This document shows positions 51,862-61,337 of a stretch of 64,000 bases of DNA, one piece after another (the first letter of the stretch is position 1; each line of letters starts with the position of its first letter). The translations under genes were made by a program, and so were the position numbers. The stretch is taken from assembly GCF_000177675.1 (NCBI RefSeq), contig NZ_ADGX01000007.1:1-64000 (forward strand), written 5' to 3'. Under the pieces are notes generated by a model. It was not told the origin of the DNA, made no database searches, and worked only from the letters and a program-made list of their open reading frames with translations. The stretch comes from Parafrankia sp. EUN1f (GTDB lineage Bacteria; Actinomycetota; Actinomycetes; Frankiales; Frankiaceae).

Positions 51862-53433
51862 ATGGTCCGGAGCTCGGGTCGCTGCAGCCCGGAGAACGGG
51901 ATACCGGCGTACGATTTCTTCATCTCCTACACGGCCGTCGATCAGCAGGCGGCCGAGTGGGTTGCCTGGCACCTGGAAGAGGCCGGCTACCGGGTGCTCA
52001 TACAGGCCTGGGACTTCGTCCCCGGGTCGAACTGGATTTCCGGGATCCAGCATGGAGTCACCCGAGCCCGGAGAATAATTGTCGTACTTTCCAAGGCCTA
52101 TCTGGCCTCGGTCTACGGCGGAGCCGAGTGGCAGAGCGCGCTCGCGGCCGACCCCGACGGGTTCGCCCGCAGTCTGCTACCGATCCGATTCGAGGACTGC
52201 GACCGGCCAGGCCTGCTGCGTGGCGTCGTCGGATTCGACCTGTTCGGCATGGATGCCGAATCGGCCAGGGGCCACCTGCTCGCCCAGGTTGGTCACAGCC
52301 TGGCCGGCCGGGCCAAGCCCAGCAGCCCACCCAGCTTTCCCGAGCTGCCTCGCCAGGCCCCGCCGGGAGCAGGGACCGCCCCCTTGGGAGAAGCGGCCGA
52401 CGCTGCACCCCGCCGTCCGTTCGGCACGCCGCTGGCGACCCTGCGAGGGCACACCCATGAGTTGAACAGCGCGGCGTTCTCCCGGGACAACTCTGTTCTG
52501 GTCACCATTTCCAGAGATCGGACCACCCGGCTCTGGGACGTCGCCAGCGGTCAGCAGCGAGCCGTTCTGAAAGGCCACACGGAGCCTGTGTGGTCAGTCG
52601 CCATCTCCCCGAACGGAGAGCATTTCGCCACCGCCTCGTGGGACCGGACCATTCGGCTGTGGGACATCACCACCGGCCGCCAGGTGGCCGTTCTCACCGG
52701 TCATCTGGGACCTGCCTGGTTCGTGACGTTCTCCCCGGACGGAACGCGGATCGCCAGCACCTCCGCCGACGGAACCGCGCGGCTGTGGGACTCGGCCACC
52801 GGCCGACAACAGGCTGTTCTTGCCGGTCACAAGAATACTGTGTACTGGGGATCATTCTCGCCAGACGGGACATTGCTTGCGACCACGTCCAAGGACACGA
52901 CCGCGTGCTTATGGGACGCCACCACCGGTCGCCAGCGGGCCGTTCTCACCGGCCACACCGACCCTGTCTGGGCAGGGGAGTTCTCCCCGGACGGCAGTCT
53001 TTTCGCCACCACGTCCAAGGACAAGACGGCTCGGCTCTGGGATGTCGCCACCGGCCGGACGCACGCCGTTCTCGACCGCCACAGCGACCCGGTGCCCTGG
53101 GGATCCTTCTCACCGGACGGCACGGTGTTCGCCACGGCATCCAGAGACAAGACCGCGAGGCTGTGGGACGTCGCCACCGGTAGCGAACGGGCTGTTCTCA
53201 CGGGCCACGACGACACCGTCTGGCACGGAAGATTCTCCCCGGACGGAACACTGCTCGCCACCACGTCCAAGGACACGACCGTGCGCCTGTGGGATGTCGC
53301 CAGCGGCAGTGAACGGCTGGTCCTCAGAGGCCACGAGGAGCCCGTGTCCTGGGGTACCACCTTCAGCTCCGACGGAGCGATACTCGCCACGGTTTCCGCC
53401 GACCGCACGGCCCGACTGTGGTCGATCGGCTGA
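51862..53433 (+). CDS. TIR-domain WD40-repeat protein
   Basis: 523 residues. An N-terminal bacterial TIR domain (about 16-150: YDFFISYTAVDQQAAEWVAW, the RVLIQAWDFVPGSNW loop, IVVLSKAYLASVYGGAEW) has a plausible catalytic Glu89. A short linker leads to eight consecutive WD40 repeats (about 190-523), each ending LWD or LWS with FSPDG turns, enough for one full propeller. Bacterial TIR domains cleave NAD or make cyclic-ADP-ribose signals; fused WD40 propellers often sense ligands or partners. The start lacks a strong ribosome binding site. No adjacent partner gene is visible; a single-gene immune or signalling protein is possible. Confidence 0.9.
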   Translation: MVRSSGRCSPENGIPAYDFFISYTAVDQQAAEWVAWHLEEAGYRVLIQAWDFVPGSNWISGIQHGVTRARRIIVVLSKAYLASVYGGAEWQSALAADPDGFARSLLPIRFEDCDRPGLLRGVVGFDLFGMDAESARGHLLAQVGHSLAGRAKPSSPPSFPELPRQAPPGAGTAPLGEAADAAPRRPFGTPLATLRGHTHELNSAAFSRDNSVLVTISRDRTTRLWDVASGQQRAVLKGHTEPVWSVAISPNGEHFATASWDRTIRLWDITTGRQVAVLTGHLGPAWFVTFSPDGTRIASTSADGTARLWDSATGRQQAVLAGHKNTVYWGSFSPDGTLLATTSKDTTACLWDATTGRQRAVLTGHTDPVWAGEFSPDGSLFATTSKDKTARLWDVATGRTHAVLDRHSDPVPWGSFSPDGTVFATASRDKTARLWDVATGSERAVLTGHDDTVWHGRFSPDGTLLATTSKDTTVRLWDVASGSERLVLRGHEEPVSWGTTFSSDGAILATVSADRTARLWSIG

Positions 53434-53500
53434 CAAGCCGCGATGGCGGGCGCAATGTCGCCTGCCGAGTCGGCTTCGGCGCGCACGGAACCCCTGGCGG

Positions 53501-53539
53501 ACCGCAGGGCGCGAACGGCTTCCGTTCGCGCCCTGCGGT
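53501..53539. terminator. Strong bidirectional terminator hairpin
   Basis: A perfect 18-bp inverted repeat with a 3-base loop lies between the convergent TIR-WD40 and succinate-semialdehyde dehydrogenase genes. Confidence 0.8.
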
Positions 53540-53595
53540 GCGGACAATCAGGCGGCTGTCTGGAGCAGCGACAGCCGGGTCAGGTGCCAGCCTGC

Positions 53596-54972
53596 TCAGG
53601 CGGCCCAGATGGTCTTGAGGTTGCAGAACTCGCGGATGCCCACGGCGCTGAGCTCCCGGCCGTAGCCGGAGCGGCGCACGCCGCCGAAGGGCAGCTCCGG
53701 GTGGGAGGTGACCATGCCGTTGATGAAGACGGCGCCGGCGTCGAGGTCGGTGATGAACCGCTCCTGCTCGGCCGGGTCGGTCGTCCAGGCGTTGGAGCCG
53801 AGGCCGAAGGTCGTGGCGTTGGCGATCTCGACCGCGGTGTCGATGTCGGGCACCCGGTAGATGGTCGCGAGCGGCCCGAACGCCTCCTCGAGGTGCAGGC
53901 GCATGTCCGGGGTGATGTCGCCGACGACGGTCGGCGGGAAGAACCAGCCCGGCCCGGCCGGGGCCGTCCCCCCGCACAGCACGCTGGCGCCGTGCTTCAC
54001 CGCGTCGGCGAGAAGCTCCTCGATGTCGTGGCGGCCGCCTTCGGTGGCGAGCGGCCCGACGTCGGTGCCGGGGTCCATCGGGTCACCGACCTTCAGCGCC
54101 CGCATACCGTCGACGAACAGCTGCGAGAACTGGTCGTAGACGTCCTCGTGGACGATGAAGCGCTTCGCCGCGATGCAGGACTGGCCGTTGTTCTGGCAGC
54201 GTGCGGTGACGGCGACGGACGCGGCGCGTTCCACGTCCGCCGACGGCATGACGACGAAGGCGTCGCTACCGCCGAGCTCCAGGACCGTCTTCTTGATCTC
54301 GTGCCCGCAGATCGACGCGACGGACTGGCCGGCGGGCTCACTGCCGGTGACGGTGGCGGCGGCGACCCGCGGGTCGCGCAGCACGCCTTCGACCTGGCCG
54401 GCGCCGATCAGCAGGGTCTGGAACGCACCGGCGGGGAAGCCGGCCCGCAGGAACAGGTCCTCCAGGTAGAGCGCGCACTGCGGGACGTTCGACGCGTGCT
54501 TGAGCAGGCCGACGTTGCCGGCCATCAGCGCGGGCGCGGCGAAGCGGACGACCTGCCAGAGCGGGAAGTTCCACGGCATGACAGCCAGGACGACGCCAAG
54601 CGGCTGGTAACGGCCGAACGCCCGCTTCGCGCCGACGACGCCGGGATCGCTCAGCCGCTCGTCGGCGAGGAAGCCCTCGGCGTGCTCGGCGTAGAAGCGC
54701 ATCCCCTTCGCGCACTTCGCCGCCTCGGCCTCGGCGGAGCGCAGGGTCTTGCCCATCTCGGTGGTCATCGTGACGGCGATGTCGTGCAGCTCGGCGTCGA
54801 GCAGGTCCGCGGCGCGGCGCAGCCACTCGGCCCGCTGCGCGAACGTCGTCCGGCGGTAGGTGGCGAAGGTGGCGCTGGCGCGGGACAGACGCTCCTCGAT
54901 CTGGGCAGGGTCGAGCGGCTCGAATGCGCGCACCACCGCACCGGTCGCCGGATTGACCGACCGAATCGCCAT
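53596..54972 (-). CDS. NAD(P)-dependent succinate-semialdehyde dehydrogenase
   Basis: A 458-residue aldehyde dehydrogenase: VMPWNFPLWQV, catalytic Glu232 (TVLELGGSDAFV) and Cys266 (NNGQSC), and the C-terminal LPFGGVRRSGYGRE. The short length and sequence match the GabD2/SSADH group, oxidising succinate semialdehyde to succinate, as in GABA or 4-hydroxybutyrate use. ATG at 54972 with AAGGAG five bases upstream. Complete and monocistronic. Confidence 0.92.
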   Translation of the reverse strand: MAIRSVNPATGAVVRAFEPLDPAQIEERLSRASATFATYRRTTFAQRAEWLRRAADLLDAELHDIAVTMTTEMGKTLRSAEAEAAKCAKGMRFYAEHAEGFLADERLSDPGVVGAKRAFGRYQPLGVVLAVMPWNFPLWQVVRFAAPALMAGNVGLLKHASNVPQCALYLEDLFLRAGFPAGAFQTLLIGAGQVEGVLRDPRVAAATVTGSEPAGQSVASICGHEIKKTVLELGGSDAFVVMPSADVERAASVAVTARCQNNGQSCIAAKRFIVHEDVYDQFSQLFVDGMRALKVGDPMDPGTDVGPLATEGGRHDIEELLADAVKHGASVLCGGTAPAGPGWFFPPTVVGDITPDMRLHLEEAFGPLATIYRVPDIDTAVEIANATTFGLGSNAWTTDPAEQERFITDLDAGAVFINGMVTSHPELPFGGVRRSGYGRELSAVGIREFCNLKTIWAA

Positions 54973-55238
54973 GTCACTCCTTCTGTTTCTGTGCTTCTGC
55001 TCTGCTTGTGGGTCCGCGGGCAACCACCGCCTGTGATGTGCACCGCACGTGCCGCCGGCGCTTTTCAGATGCCGATGACACCTTCACGCATTGTGTGCTC
55101 GAGACACCCGGTGCCGCCCGCTGAAACGTCGCCGCGAAAGCCGATGCGTGGCCTGGTTCTCCCAAAGCCCTGCCACGTGTCGAACCCTAGCAGAGACGAC
55201 GATTATCGGTATGGTTTCCGAGCCCCGGTGGGATGGTC

Positions 55239-56063
55239 TCAAGGAGTACCCCGCGAGTGTCCGGAGAGCAGGTCGGAATGCCCATTCGGTGGGTGCGTCC
55301 CAGCTGCCGGCGGGCTGATGAATCTCGCCGGCCGCGGCGGCGGGCCTGCGTCCGGCGGGCTGCGTACCGGGGCGCCGGCCCGCTCCCGGCCCGCAGGTGG
55401 AGCCGGTGGAATGGCCCGGGTGACAGCGCTGCCGGCCGCCAGATGGCAGCCGCGGGCGTGCAGGAGACCGGCCACCGCCGGGTCGTCCACCCGCTGCTCG
55501 GGGATCAGGAACAGGTCAAACAGTCGCGGGACGTCCGCCAGACCACGGACGACCGATGACGCATACCACGTGAAGCTGGTCGTCACCATGAGCAGACCGG
55601 CCACCAGCAGGCCCAGCGCGAGCTCGGCACGCCCCCGCGGGGACGCGCCGGTCAGGATCACCACCACGGACACGATCAGGCTGGCCGCGGCGAGGACCGC
55701 CGAGGACAGCGGGCCCTCGGTGGGTGGACCGGCCTCCGTGGCCTTCTCCAGCACGGCGATCCAGGCGAGCAGCGCGACGGCTCCGGTCACGATCAGGCCG
55801 TCGAGCACGGCGATCAGGTACCATCGCACCAGCCGGGATCTCGCCGCCGTGTTCCACCCGGACGTGAACGAGCCGGATGCTAACGAGTGCGTCGGATACA
55901 GCACGACGCCAGCCAGGCCGAGCGCGGCCCCTGGCGTCGGCTCGGATGCTGATGTTGGCTCGGACGCTGGTGGCGCCCCGGATGCTGGTGGCGCCCCGGA
56001 TGCTGGTGTCGGCTCCGCTGCCGGCGTTGCCGCAGTCATTGGCGCTGCCGCGTCGTTCATCAT
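55239..56063 (-). CDS. Membrane protein with repetitive Pro/Ala tail
   Basis: About 274 residues. An Ala/Pro/Thr N-terminal region with SGAPPA and EPT repeats is followed by three hydrophobic helices (about 95-120, 132-152 and 165-190) and a basic Pro/Gly tail. ATG at 56063 (adjacent ATG at 56060). The 18-bp repeated GGATGCTGGTGGCGCCCC within it is clear at the DNA level. No family recognised. Confidence 0.7.
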   Translation of the reverse strand: MMNDAAAPMTAATPAAEPTPASGAPPASGAPPASEPTSASEPTPGAALGLAGVVLYPTHSLASGSFTSGWNTAARSRLVRWYLIAVLDGLIVTGAVALLAWIAVLEKATEAGPPTEGPLSSAVLAAASLIVSVVVILTGASPRGRAELALGLLVAGLLMVTTSFTWYASSVVRGLADVPRLFDLFLIPEQRVDDPAVAGLLHARGCHLAAGSAVTRAIPPAPPAGRERAGAPVRSPPDAGPPPRPARFISPPAAGTHPPNGHSDLLSGHSRGTP

Positions 56064-56195
56064 GCTCACCGCCTTCACCAGCCCGCACGGCCCCGACCGG
56101 CGGCCGGACAGCAACCGCTCTCCATCTGCCCGAGCCTGGCTCGGAATAACTGGTTAGCTACGTACAGCGTCCAGATCGTCAACTGGCTGGCGGTG

Positions 56196-57137
56196 TTACG
56201 CCAGCATGCGGGCGGTGATGTCCCAGAGCTGCTTCGCTGCCACCGGGTCCAGCGCATAGGCGGCGACTCCCCCCGGGCTGCCCGGAGTGTGCGCGAGCGC
56301 CTCGTTGCAGTCCTCGAAGTATCGGCCACCGACACCGCCGAGCAGCGGCGAGGCTGCGACCAGCACCGACGTCGCGGCACCCTGCTCCACGGACTTCCAC
56401 TGCTGCTCCGGCGCCCCGCTGCGGGCACGCAGCCGCTCCATCTCGGCGGTGTCGACATGACGTTGCAGGTTGGTCGAGATCGCGCCGGGCATCAGCGCGT
56501 TCACGGCGATCCCGTCCTCGGCCCAGCGCCGGGTCGCCTCCACCGCGAACAGCACGTTCGCCGTCTTCGACTGGCCGTACGCCACCCATGGCTGGTACGG
56601 GCGGCGTTCGAAGTGGATGTCGTCGAAGTCCACCGCCGCCCGCAGGTGCGCCGCCGAGCTGACCACCGCCACCCGCGCTCCCCCGGCCGCCGCGAGTGCG
56701 GGGCGCAGGCCACTGACGAGCGCGAAGTGGCCGACATGGTTGGTGGCGAACTGAAGCTCCCAGCCCTGCGGGGTGTGGAGCCGCGGGGTCGCCATGATCC
56801 CGGCGTTGTTGACCAGGATGTGCAACGGACCCGCCCAGGCCGCGGCGAAGGCGGCGACGGAACCGAGATCGGCAAGGTCCAGTGCGGCAACGTGCACCGC
56901 CTTGTTGCCCGTGCTGGCGGCGATGTCGTCGGCGGCACGCCGGCCCGCCGCGAGATCGCGCACCGCCAGGGTGACCTCGCTGCCCGCACCCGCGAGCGCA
57001 CGGGCCGTCTCGATGCCGAGCCCGGACGACGCACCGGTCACCACAGACCTGCGACCACCGAGATCGACACCTGCCAGCACCTGCGCTGCCGTCGATTCCG
57101 CGGTGAACGGAGTCGTGATCCGTTCCGTCACAGCCAT
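56196..57137 (-). CDS. Short-chain dehydrogenase/reductase (retinol dehydrogenase-like)
   Basis: A 313-residue SDR with the cofactor-binding GASSGLG (TGxxxGxG), NNAGIM, the catalytic Tyr-Lys pair in AYGQSKTA, and ISTNL after the active site. The long C-terminal extension and HFALVSGL-type strand match the WW/retinol-dehydrogenase-like group. Substrate unknown. ATG at 57137. Confidence 0.9.
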   Translation of the reverse strand: MAVTERITTPFTAESTAAQVLAGVDLGGRRSVVTGASSGLGIETARALAGAGSEVTLAVRDLAAGRRAADDIAASTGNKAVHVAALDLADLGSVAAFAAAWAGPLHILVNNAGIMATPRLHTPQGWELQFATNHVGHFALVSGLRPALAAAGGARVAVVSSAAHLRAAVDFDDIHFERRPYQPWVAYGQSKTANVLFAVEATRRWAEDGIAVNALMPGAISTNLQRHVDTAEMERLRARSGAPEQQWKSVEQGAATSVLVAASPLLGGVGGRYFEDCNEALAHTPGSPGGVAAYALDPVAAKQLWDITARMLA

Positions 57138-57521
57138 CCCGCCACACTCCTGTCTCCTGGGCGCCCGGCCACACCGGTCCCCGTGGTCTCACCGGTCCCC
57201 ACGGCCACACCGGTCACGCCGATCGCACCGGTCACACCAGTTCGTCCACCCAGACTGGTCTGCTGGGGAGCAAGGCGCCACAGTTCGTGGTCTCACGCCG
57301 GGCTGCCAGCGCACCGAGGAGAAGAGGAAGTCGGAAGGCCCGACCGGCCCCGTCGTCCGTCTCCTCGACGCCGACATTGGACCCTTTCTAGGGACATTGT
57401 TCGCGCGGTTCAGTGAAACTGTCGGGACACACACCTGCACGACCTTGCCGGCTGGCGTGGCCATAGCCAGAAACAGCGCCAGCGCCCGCGGCCGGGTCAA
57501 TTCTGCGAAAGCGAGTCTCTG
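57138..57521. other. 384-base gene-free region
   Basis: It lies between the SDR gene and the divergent hemoglobin gene and contains several CACCGGTC-type direct repeats at about 57170-57240. Promoters for both genes are expected but not identified. Confidence 0.4.
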
Positions 57522-57875
57522 GTGAGCATCTACGACGCGATCGGTGGCGCGACGGCTGTCGAGGCCGCAGTCGACCAGTTCTACGTTCGCGTGACGGCAG
57601 ACCCCGTTCTCTCGCCCTACTTCGCCGGCCGTGACATTCCCAGCCTCAAGGCCCACCAGCGTGCGTTCATCGCCGCCGCGATCGGCGGCCCGGAGGTGTA
57701 CAAGGGCCGGGCCATTCCCGCCGTCCACACCCCGCTCAAGATCAGCGACGCACACTTCGACGCGGTGGTCGACCACCTGGTCGCGGCGCTGACCGGGCTC
57801 GGCGTCCCGGCCGAGACCACCGGCAAGATCGGCGCGGCGCTCGCCCCGCTGCGCAAGGAGATCGTCAGCGCCTGA
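57522..57875 (+). CDS. glbN: Group 1 truncated hemoglobin
   Basis: A 117-residue truncated globin. Tyr21 (in DQFYVRV) matches the B10 Tyr, with the expected AHQRAF E-helix and proximal His69 in AIPAVHTPLKI. Such proteins bind O2 and detoxify NO. GTG start at 57522. The single gene stands alone between an SDR and a repeat array; regulation is not visible. Confidence 0.92.
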   Translation: MSIYDAIGGATAVEAAVDQFYVRVTADPVLSPYFAGRDIPSLKAHQRAFIAAAIGGPEVYKGRAIPAVHTPLKISDAHFDAVVDHLVAALTGLGVPAETTGKIGAALAPLRKEIVSA

Positions 57876-58032
57876 TCCGCCGACGGACCCGGCCACACCC
57901 AGCCGGAGCAGGACCCGGGGCGGCCGACACCCGGCCCACCGCCGGCCCGGCCGCCCCGGCCGGCTGATCCGGCTCGCCCGCCCCGGTCGACTCGTCCGAG
58001 TCATCCGGGTCGCCTGGGTCACGAAACTCGCC

Positions 58033-58086
58033 CGGGTCATCCGGGTCATCCGGGTCGCCTGGGTCGTCCGGGTCGCCTGGGTCGTC
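58033..58086. repeat. Six tandem 9-bp repeats
   Basis: YGGGTCRYC units run head to tail from 58033, beginning CGGGTCATC CGGGTCATC. More degenerate units precede them from about 57995. They lie between the hemoglobin stop and the convergent ligase gene. Confidence 0.85.
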
Positions 58087-58116
58087 CGGCGCGTCCGGCC
58101 CCCGAATGGCAGGGAA

Positions 58117-59685
58117 TCAGGGCTCGCTCAGCACGAGCTTGCGCGCCTCGCGGCGCAGGACCTTGCCGTAGGCGCTCTTGGGCAGCGCCTCCAGATAGAT
58201 GATCTTCTTTGGCTTCTTGAAGCCGGCGATGTGGGTCGTGCTGTAGGTGATGAGCTCGCTTTCCGGCGGGGGCGGGGTCGTCACGGGCACCACCGCGGCC
58301 ACGACGTTCTCGCCCCACGTCTCGTCCGGCACCCCGAAGACCACGACCTCGGCCACGCCCGGATGCTGGACGAGCGCCTCCTCGACCTCCCGCGGGTAGA
58401 TGTTCGCGCCGCCGGAGATGATGACGTCGCTGCTGCGGTCCAGCAGGAAGAGGTTGCCGTGCTCGTCGAAGCGGCCGATGTCCCCGGTGTGCAGCCAGCC
58501 GCCCCGCAGCGCGCGCTCGGTCGCGGCCGGGTTGTTCCAGTAGCCCCGCATCACGACGTCGCCGCGCACGCAGACCTCGCCCTCGGCACCGGCGGGCACC
58601 GGCCGGTCGTCGCCGTCGAGGACGCGTACCTCGACCCCCGGATGAGCCACCCCCGCCGAGTCGAGCGGCGTCCCCGGCGATGTCGCGTGGTTCAGGTAGG
58701 TCACCGTCATCGGCGACTCGCCCTGCCCGTAGATCTGGACGAACACCGGGCCGAAACGGTCGATCATCGCCCGGGAGTGCTCGACGTGGATCGGAGCCCC
58801 GCCGTAGACGGCGCAGCGCAGCGAGCTGGTGTCCGTCGGCGCGACGCCGAGCATGCGGACGATCATCGTCGGCACGAGGAACGCGAGCACTGAGACGCGC
58901 TCACGAGCGACCAGGTCGAGCACCTCGGACGGATCGAAGCCGCCGCCGGCATGGATGATGTTGTCGGCGCCACGGGCGATCGAGCCCAGCGCGTACAGGC
59001 CGCTGCCGTGGGAGAGCGGGGCCACGTGCAGCACGACGTCGTCCTGGGTGTAGGCGCACACGTCGGCGAGCAGGGTCCATGTCATGGTGAGCAGGTTGCG
59101 GTGGCTGAGCTGGGCACCCTTGGGCCGGCCGGTCGTCCCGGAGGTGTAGAAGAGCCAGGCCAGGTCGTCCGCGGCGACCTCGGCGGGCTCGAGATCCGGA
59201 GTTCCCTCGGCGAGGAGCTGGGCGAAGGCTTCCTTCGCCCCACCGGCCGGGTCCATCGGCGCTGCCGGGTCCACCGGCGCTGCCGGGTCCACCGGCGCTG
59301 CCGGATCCACCGCGACGGTGTGCACACCGGTCAGATCCAGCCCTGCGACCAACCGCGCCGCGGAGGTGGAGTGCACCAGCGCCCGGGCGCCGCTGTCACC
59401 GAGGATCACGGCGACCTCCGGCCCGGCCAGCTTGGCGTTCATCGGCACCGCGACCAGCCCGGCATACCAGGCACCGAACAGTGCCACCAGGTACTGCTGG
59501 CAGTTGGGCATGAACAGTGCCACCCGGTCACCGGGGACCAGACCGCGCCGCAGCAGCGCGGAGCCGAACATCGCCGCGGCGTCGCGCAGCTGGCGATAGG
59601 ACGTCCGGCCGTCGGCGTAGCGCAACGCGCACCGGTCCGGAAACCGCTGGGCCGACGTCGTCAACAGGCTCGCGACATTGACCAT
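58117..59685 (-). CDS. Acyl-CoA synthetase (AMP-binding ligase)
   Basis: A 522-residue adenylating ligase: P-loop FYTSGTTGRPKGA (near 187), the A4/A5 region YGQGESPMTVTYL, A7 HTGDIGRFDE, A8 LDRSSDVIISGGANIYPREV and catalytic Lys in SAYGKVLRR. It activates a fatty, aromatic or short-chain acid to its CoA thioester. The ATG at 59685 is chosen because GGAGG lies six bases upstream, within the end of the CaiB-like gene; translation is coupled. A DPAAPV-type tandem repeat interrupts the N-terminal domain. Confidence 0.92.
   Translation of the reverse strand: MVNVASLLTTSAQRFPDRCALRYADGRTSYRQLRDAAAMFGSALLRRGLVPGDRVALFMPNCQQYLVALFGAWYAGLVAVPMNAKLAGPEVAVILGDSGARALVHSTSAARLVAGLDLTGVHTVAVDPAAPVDPAAPVDPAAPMDPAGGAKEAFAQLLAEGTPDLEPAEVAADDLAWLFYTSGTTGRPKGAQLSHRNLLTMTWTLLADVCAYTQDDVVLHVAPLSHGSGLYALGSIARGADNIIHAGGGFDPSEVLDLVARERVSVLAFLVPTMIVRMLGVAPTDTSSLRCAVYGGAPIHVEHSRAMIDRFGPVFVQIYGQGESPMTVTYLNHATSPGTPLDSAGVAHPGVEVRVLDGDDRPVPAGAEGEVCVRGDVVMRGYWNNPAATERALRGGWLHTGDIGRFDEHGNLFLLDRSSDVIISGGANIYPREVEEALVQHPGVAEVVVFGVPDETWGENVVAAVVPVTTPPPPESELITYSTTHIAGFKKPKKIIYLEALPKSAYGKVLRREARKLVLSEP
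59249..59311 (-). repeat. Tandem 18-bp repeats inside the ligase gene
   Basis: Three and a half in-frame copies of GGGTCCACCGGCGCTGCC (on the plus strand) encode VDPAAP-like repeats in a surface loop of the ligase N-terminal domain. Confidence 0.9.
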
Positions 59686-59687
59686 GG

Positions 59688-60989
59688 TCAACCTCCGTCT
59701 GGCTGAGTGGACTGGGCGGGCTGAGCTGGCTGAGCAGGCTGAGCGGGCAGATCGACGTTCGGTGAGGCGGCATGCGGTGAAGCGGTGCCGGGAGCGGTGG
59801 CCGGGGCGGTGCCCAGTTCGAGGTCGTCGAGGACTTCGCGGGTGTGGGCGCCCAGGCGCGGCGCCGGGCCCGCGACCCGGCCCGGAGTCCGGGAGAACCA
59901 GGCCGGCGAGCCGGGAAAACGCACCGGGCCGAGGTCGCCGTCGACCGTCTCGAAGAATCCGACCGCGTCGAGGTGCGGATTGTCGAAAAGCTCGTCGAGG
60001 GAACGCACCGGCGCGGCCGGGACGTCCAGTGACCGCAGCAGGTCGAGCCAGTACTGGGTGGTGTGCTCCCGGAAGGTCTCACCCAGCAGCGCGTAGACGT
60101 TGTCGATCTGGCGGGCCCGCTGTTCCAGCGTGGCGAGATGCTCGCCGGCCCAGGGCGGTTTCACCGCGTTGACGAAGGCGGCCCACTGCTTGTCGTTGTA
60201 GACAAGCACGGAGATGTAGCCGTCGCTGGTCCGGTGCGGCCGGCGGTTCGGTGCCACCGCCCTCGGGTATACCGCCGGGCCGAGCGCAGGGCTGAACATC
60301 GCACCGTTCGCGTGCTCGACGAGCATGAACGAGGCCATCGTCTCGAACATCGCGACCTCGACCTCCTGCCCCTCGCCGGTGCGGGCCCGGTGGAACAGCG
60401 CCATCATCGTGGCCCACAGCGCGGTCAGCCCGGCCACCTTGTCGGCCATGATGGTGCCGACGTAGCTGGCCTCCCCGGTCAGCTGCTCCTGCGCGAACGG
60501 AATTCCGCACTCCGCCTGGATCGTGTCGTCATAGGCGGTCAGGTTCGCGTCCGGCCCGCGGCGGCCGTAACCGTAGCAGTTGGTGTACACGATCGACGGA
60601 TTGATCGCGGCGACGTTCTCGTAGCCGAAGCCGAGCTTCGCGACCGCCTTCGCCCGCATCGAGTGGATGAAGACATCCGCGCCGCGGACGAGCTCGCGCA
60701 GCGCGTCAGCACCTTCGGGGCTGCGCAGGTCCAGCACGACGCTGCGCTTGCCGCGGTTCACGTTGACGAAGACGCCGGCCATGCCGGGTTCCGGGCCGAC
60801 GGAGATGAACCGGGTGTTGTCACCCGCCGGCGGCTCGATCTTGATGACATCGGCACCCATGTCGGCCATGATCTGCGTGCAGTACGGACCCATCACCATG
60901 GCGGTGAGGTCGATGACGCGGATCCCGGCCAACGGCCCGAAATGCCGCGGGCCACCGTCGGTGCCCTCCGAGCAGCTACGAGCCTTCAC
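59688..60989 (-). CDS. CaiB/BaiF family III CoA-transferase
   Basis: A 433-residue family III CoA-transferase. N-terminal IRVIDLTAMVMGPYCTQIMA, IKIEPPAGDN and the VNRGKRSVVLDL block; the catalytic Asp is in AYDDTIQAECG. It moves CoA between carboxylic acids. The C-terminus carries a PAQPAQ repeat tail. The GTG at 60989 is used; an upstream frame extends without family similarity. It forms an operon with the downstream ligase, the two genes separated by two bases. Confidence 0.92.
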   Translation of the reverse strand: MKARSCSEGTDGGPRHFGPLAGIRVIDLTAMVMGPYCTQIMADMGADVIKIEPPAGDNTRFISVGPEPGMAGVFVNVNRGKRSVVLDLRSPEGADALRELVRGADVFIHSMRAKAVAKLGFGYENVAAINPSIVYTNCYGYGRRGPDANLTAYDDTIQAECGIPFAQEQLTGEASYVGTIMADKVAGLTALWATMMALFHRARTGEGQEVEVAMFETMASFMLVEHANGAMFSPALGPAVYPRAVAPNRRPHRTSDGYISVLVYNDKQWAAFVNAVKPPWAGEHLATLEQRARQIDNVYALLGETFREHTTQYWLDLLRSLDVPAAPVRSLDELFDNPHLDAVGFFETVDGDLGPVRFPGSPAWFSRTPGRVAGPAPRLGAHTREVLDDLELGTAPATAPGTASPHAASPNVDLPAQPAQPAQPAQSTQPDGG

Positions 60990-61337
60990 GTATCGACCAC
61001 CCCTATCGTTCCTGCGGCCCGCGCCACCATCGTTCCGCCGCGCCATCCGTCTGCCCCAACCGCCCCAACCGCCCCGCACGGCACGCCCAACGGCCGGCCC
61101 GAACAGGCGGCCCGGGGCGTGCGACGGCCCGGCCGGCACGAGGCGCCGTTGCCTGGCGGGGTGCGCGGCGGATCGTCACAACGGGTGGTCACGGCGGGTA
61201 GTCACGGTGGGTGGTCGCGGCGGTCGGTCACGGCCATGATCCCAGCGTCCGCCGCACCCGGGGCACTTGTTTCCCGAAGACGGCGCCCGTCGAGACTAGA
61301 GGATGAATCCTTGCAAGGATAGTGCTATCAAGAGTTC
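60990..61337. other. Divergent regulatory spacer of two CoA operons
   Basis: No gene. It contains both promoters and a perfect 14-bp palindrome at 61307-61320. Confidence 0.5.
61307..61320. promoter_or_regulatory. Perfect 14-bp palindrome, candidate operator
   Basis: ATCCTTGCAAGGAT is symmetrical across all 14 bases, immediately upstream of the GTG at 61338, overlapping the expected promoter of the ligase-PPOX-SDR operon. A GATAG-N2-CTATC half-match follows. A TetR-type regulator is a natural candidate. Confidence 0.5.

Noticed and set aside
58033-58086. 9-bp repeats as a CRISPR array
   Set aside because: Units are contiguous without spacers and far too short.
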